The notes under the pieces: generated by a model
The model's database searches: none
Told to the model about the DNA's origin: nothing
Seen by the model: the letters and a program-made list of their open reading frames with translations, nothing else
Assembly (NCBI GenBank): GCA_030595845.1
Contig: JAUVCL010000125.1
Span: forward strand, 1 to 5,645
Reading direction: 5' to 3'
DNA from: Campylobacterota bacterium
GTDB lineage: Bacteria > Campylobacterota > Campylobacteria > Campylobacterales > Sulfurovaceae
DNA: 5,645 bases
Shown here: positions 5,565-5,645 of the stretch, one piece after another
How the letters are laid out: each line of letters starts with the position of its first letter
How positions within the stretch are numbered: the first letter of the stretch is position 1
Made by a program: the position numbers and the translations under genes

Positions 5565-5645
5565 ATGCAACTTCTATTGGTTATTTTTGGGGCAATTCTT
5601 GGGTTAACCTATGGCTCATATAATTTTGGGTTTGTGTTTAGCTCG
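5565..5645 (+). CDS. Start of a membrane protein, possibly YeeE/YedE-type transporter (cut by window edge)
   Basis: A divergently transcribed reading frame opens at ATG 5565, with AGGA at 5556-5559 five bases upstream, and remains open for 27 codons to the window end. The peptide starts MQLLLVIFGAILGLTYG and continues with an NFGF segment, so it opens with a membrane helix rich in glycine. The G-x-x-x-G-rich helix followed by a GF turn resembles the opening repeat of YeeE/YedE (DUF395, TsuA-like) sulfur-compound transporters, which are often found near sulfur genes. The conserved cysteine often seen after GF is not present. The existence of a gene is well supported by the promoter, ribosome binding site and open frame; the family is a weak guess from 27 residues. 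Confidence 0.6.
   Translation, partial: MQLLLVIFGAILGLTYGSYNFGFVFSS

Overview
The window reads as part of a sulfur-oxidising Campylobacterota (Epsilonproteobacteria) chromosome of the Sulfurimonas/Sulfurovum type. The grounds are the gene order soxX-soxY-soxZ-soxA-soxB, compact AT-leaning DNA with strong AGGAG-type ribosome binding sites, and -10-like boxes without good -35 boxes. The genus is inferred from gene content and protein style, not measured.

Layout. All genes but one lie on the minus strand, so transcription runs from high to low coordinates. At the right, 5379 to 2458 is a three-gene signalling operon: a membrane-anchored, kinase-less Cache-type sensor protein, an OmpR-family response regulator and a membrane histidine kinase, joined by 4-bp and 11-bp overlaps. 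A 185-bp intergenic region follows (2273-2457), holding an inverted-repeat cluster and a promoter-like stretch with three TTACA direct repeats. Then comes the sox operon, 2272 down to the left edge: soxX, soxY, soxZ, soxA and the first 20 codons of soxB. At the far right a plus-strand gene begins at 5565 and runs off the window. It starts with a hydrophobic segment and may be a YeeE/YedE-type (thiosulfate) transporter, but only 27 residues are visible.

How the parts fit. SoxXA (c-type cytochromes) attaches sulfur substrate oxidatively to the C-terminal cysteine of the SoxY carrier in SoxYZ, and SoxB removes the sulfone group as sulfate. soxCD is not in the window. The signalling operon lies immediately upstream of soxX in the same direction. 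The simplest hypothesis is that it senses a sulfur compound or a related cue and controls sox, perhaps through the TTACA repeats, and possibly the divergent gene too. This regulatory link is inferred from position and DNA pattern only.

Nothing in the window suggests a mobile element, CRISPR array, rRNA or tRNA gene. The most original material is the regulatory layer: the Cache/regulator/kinase trio and the repeats in the two intergenic regions.
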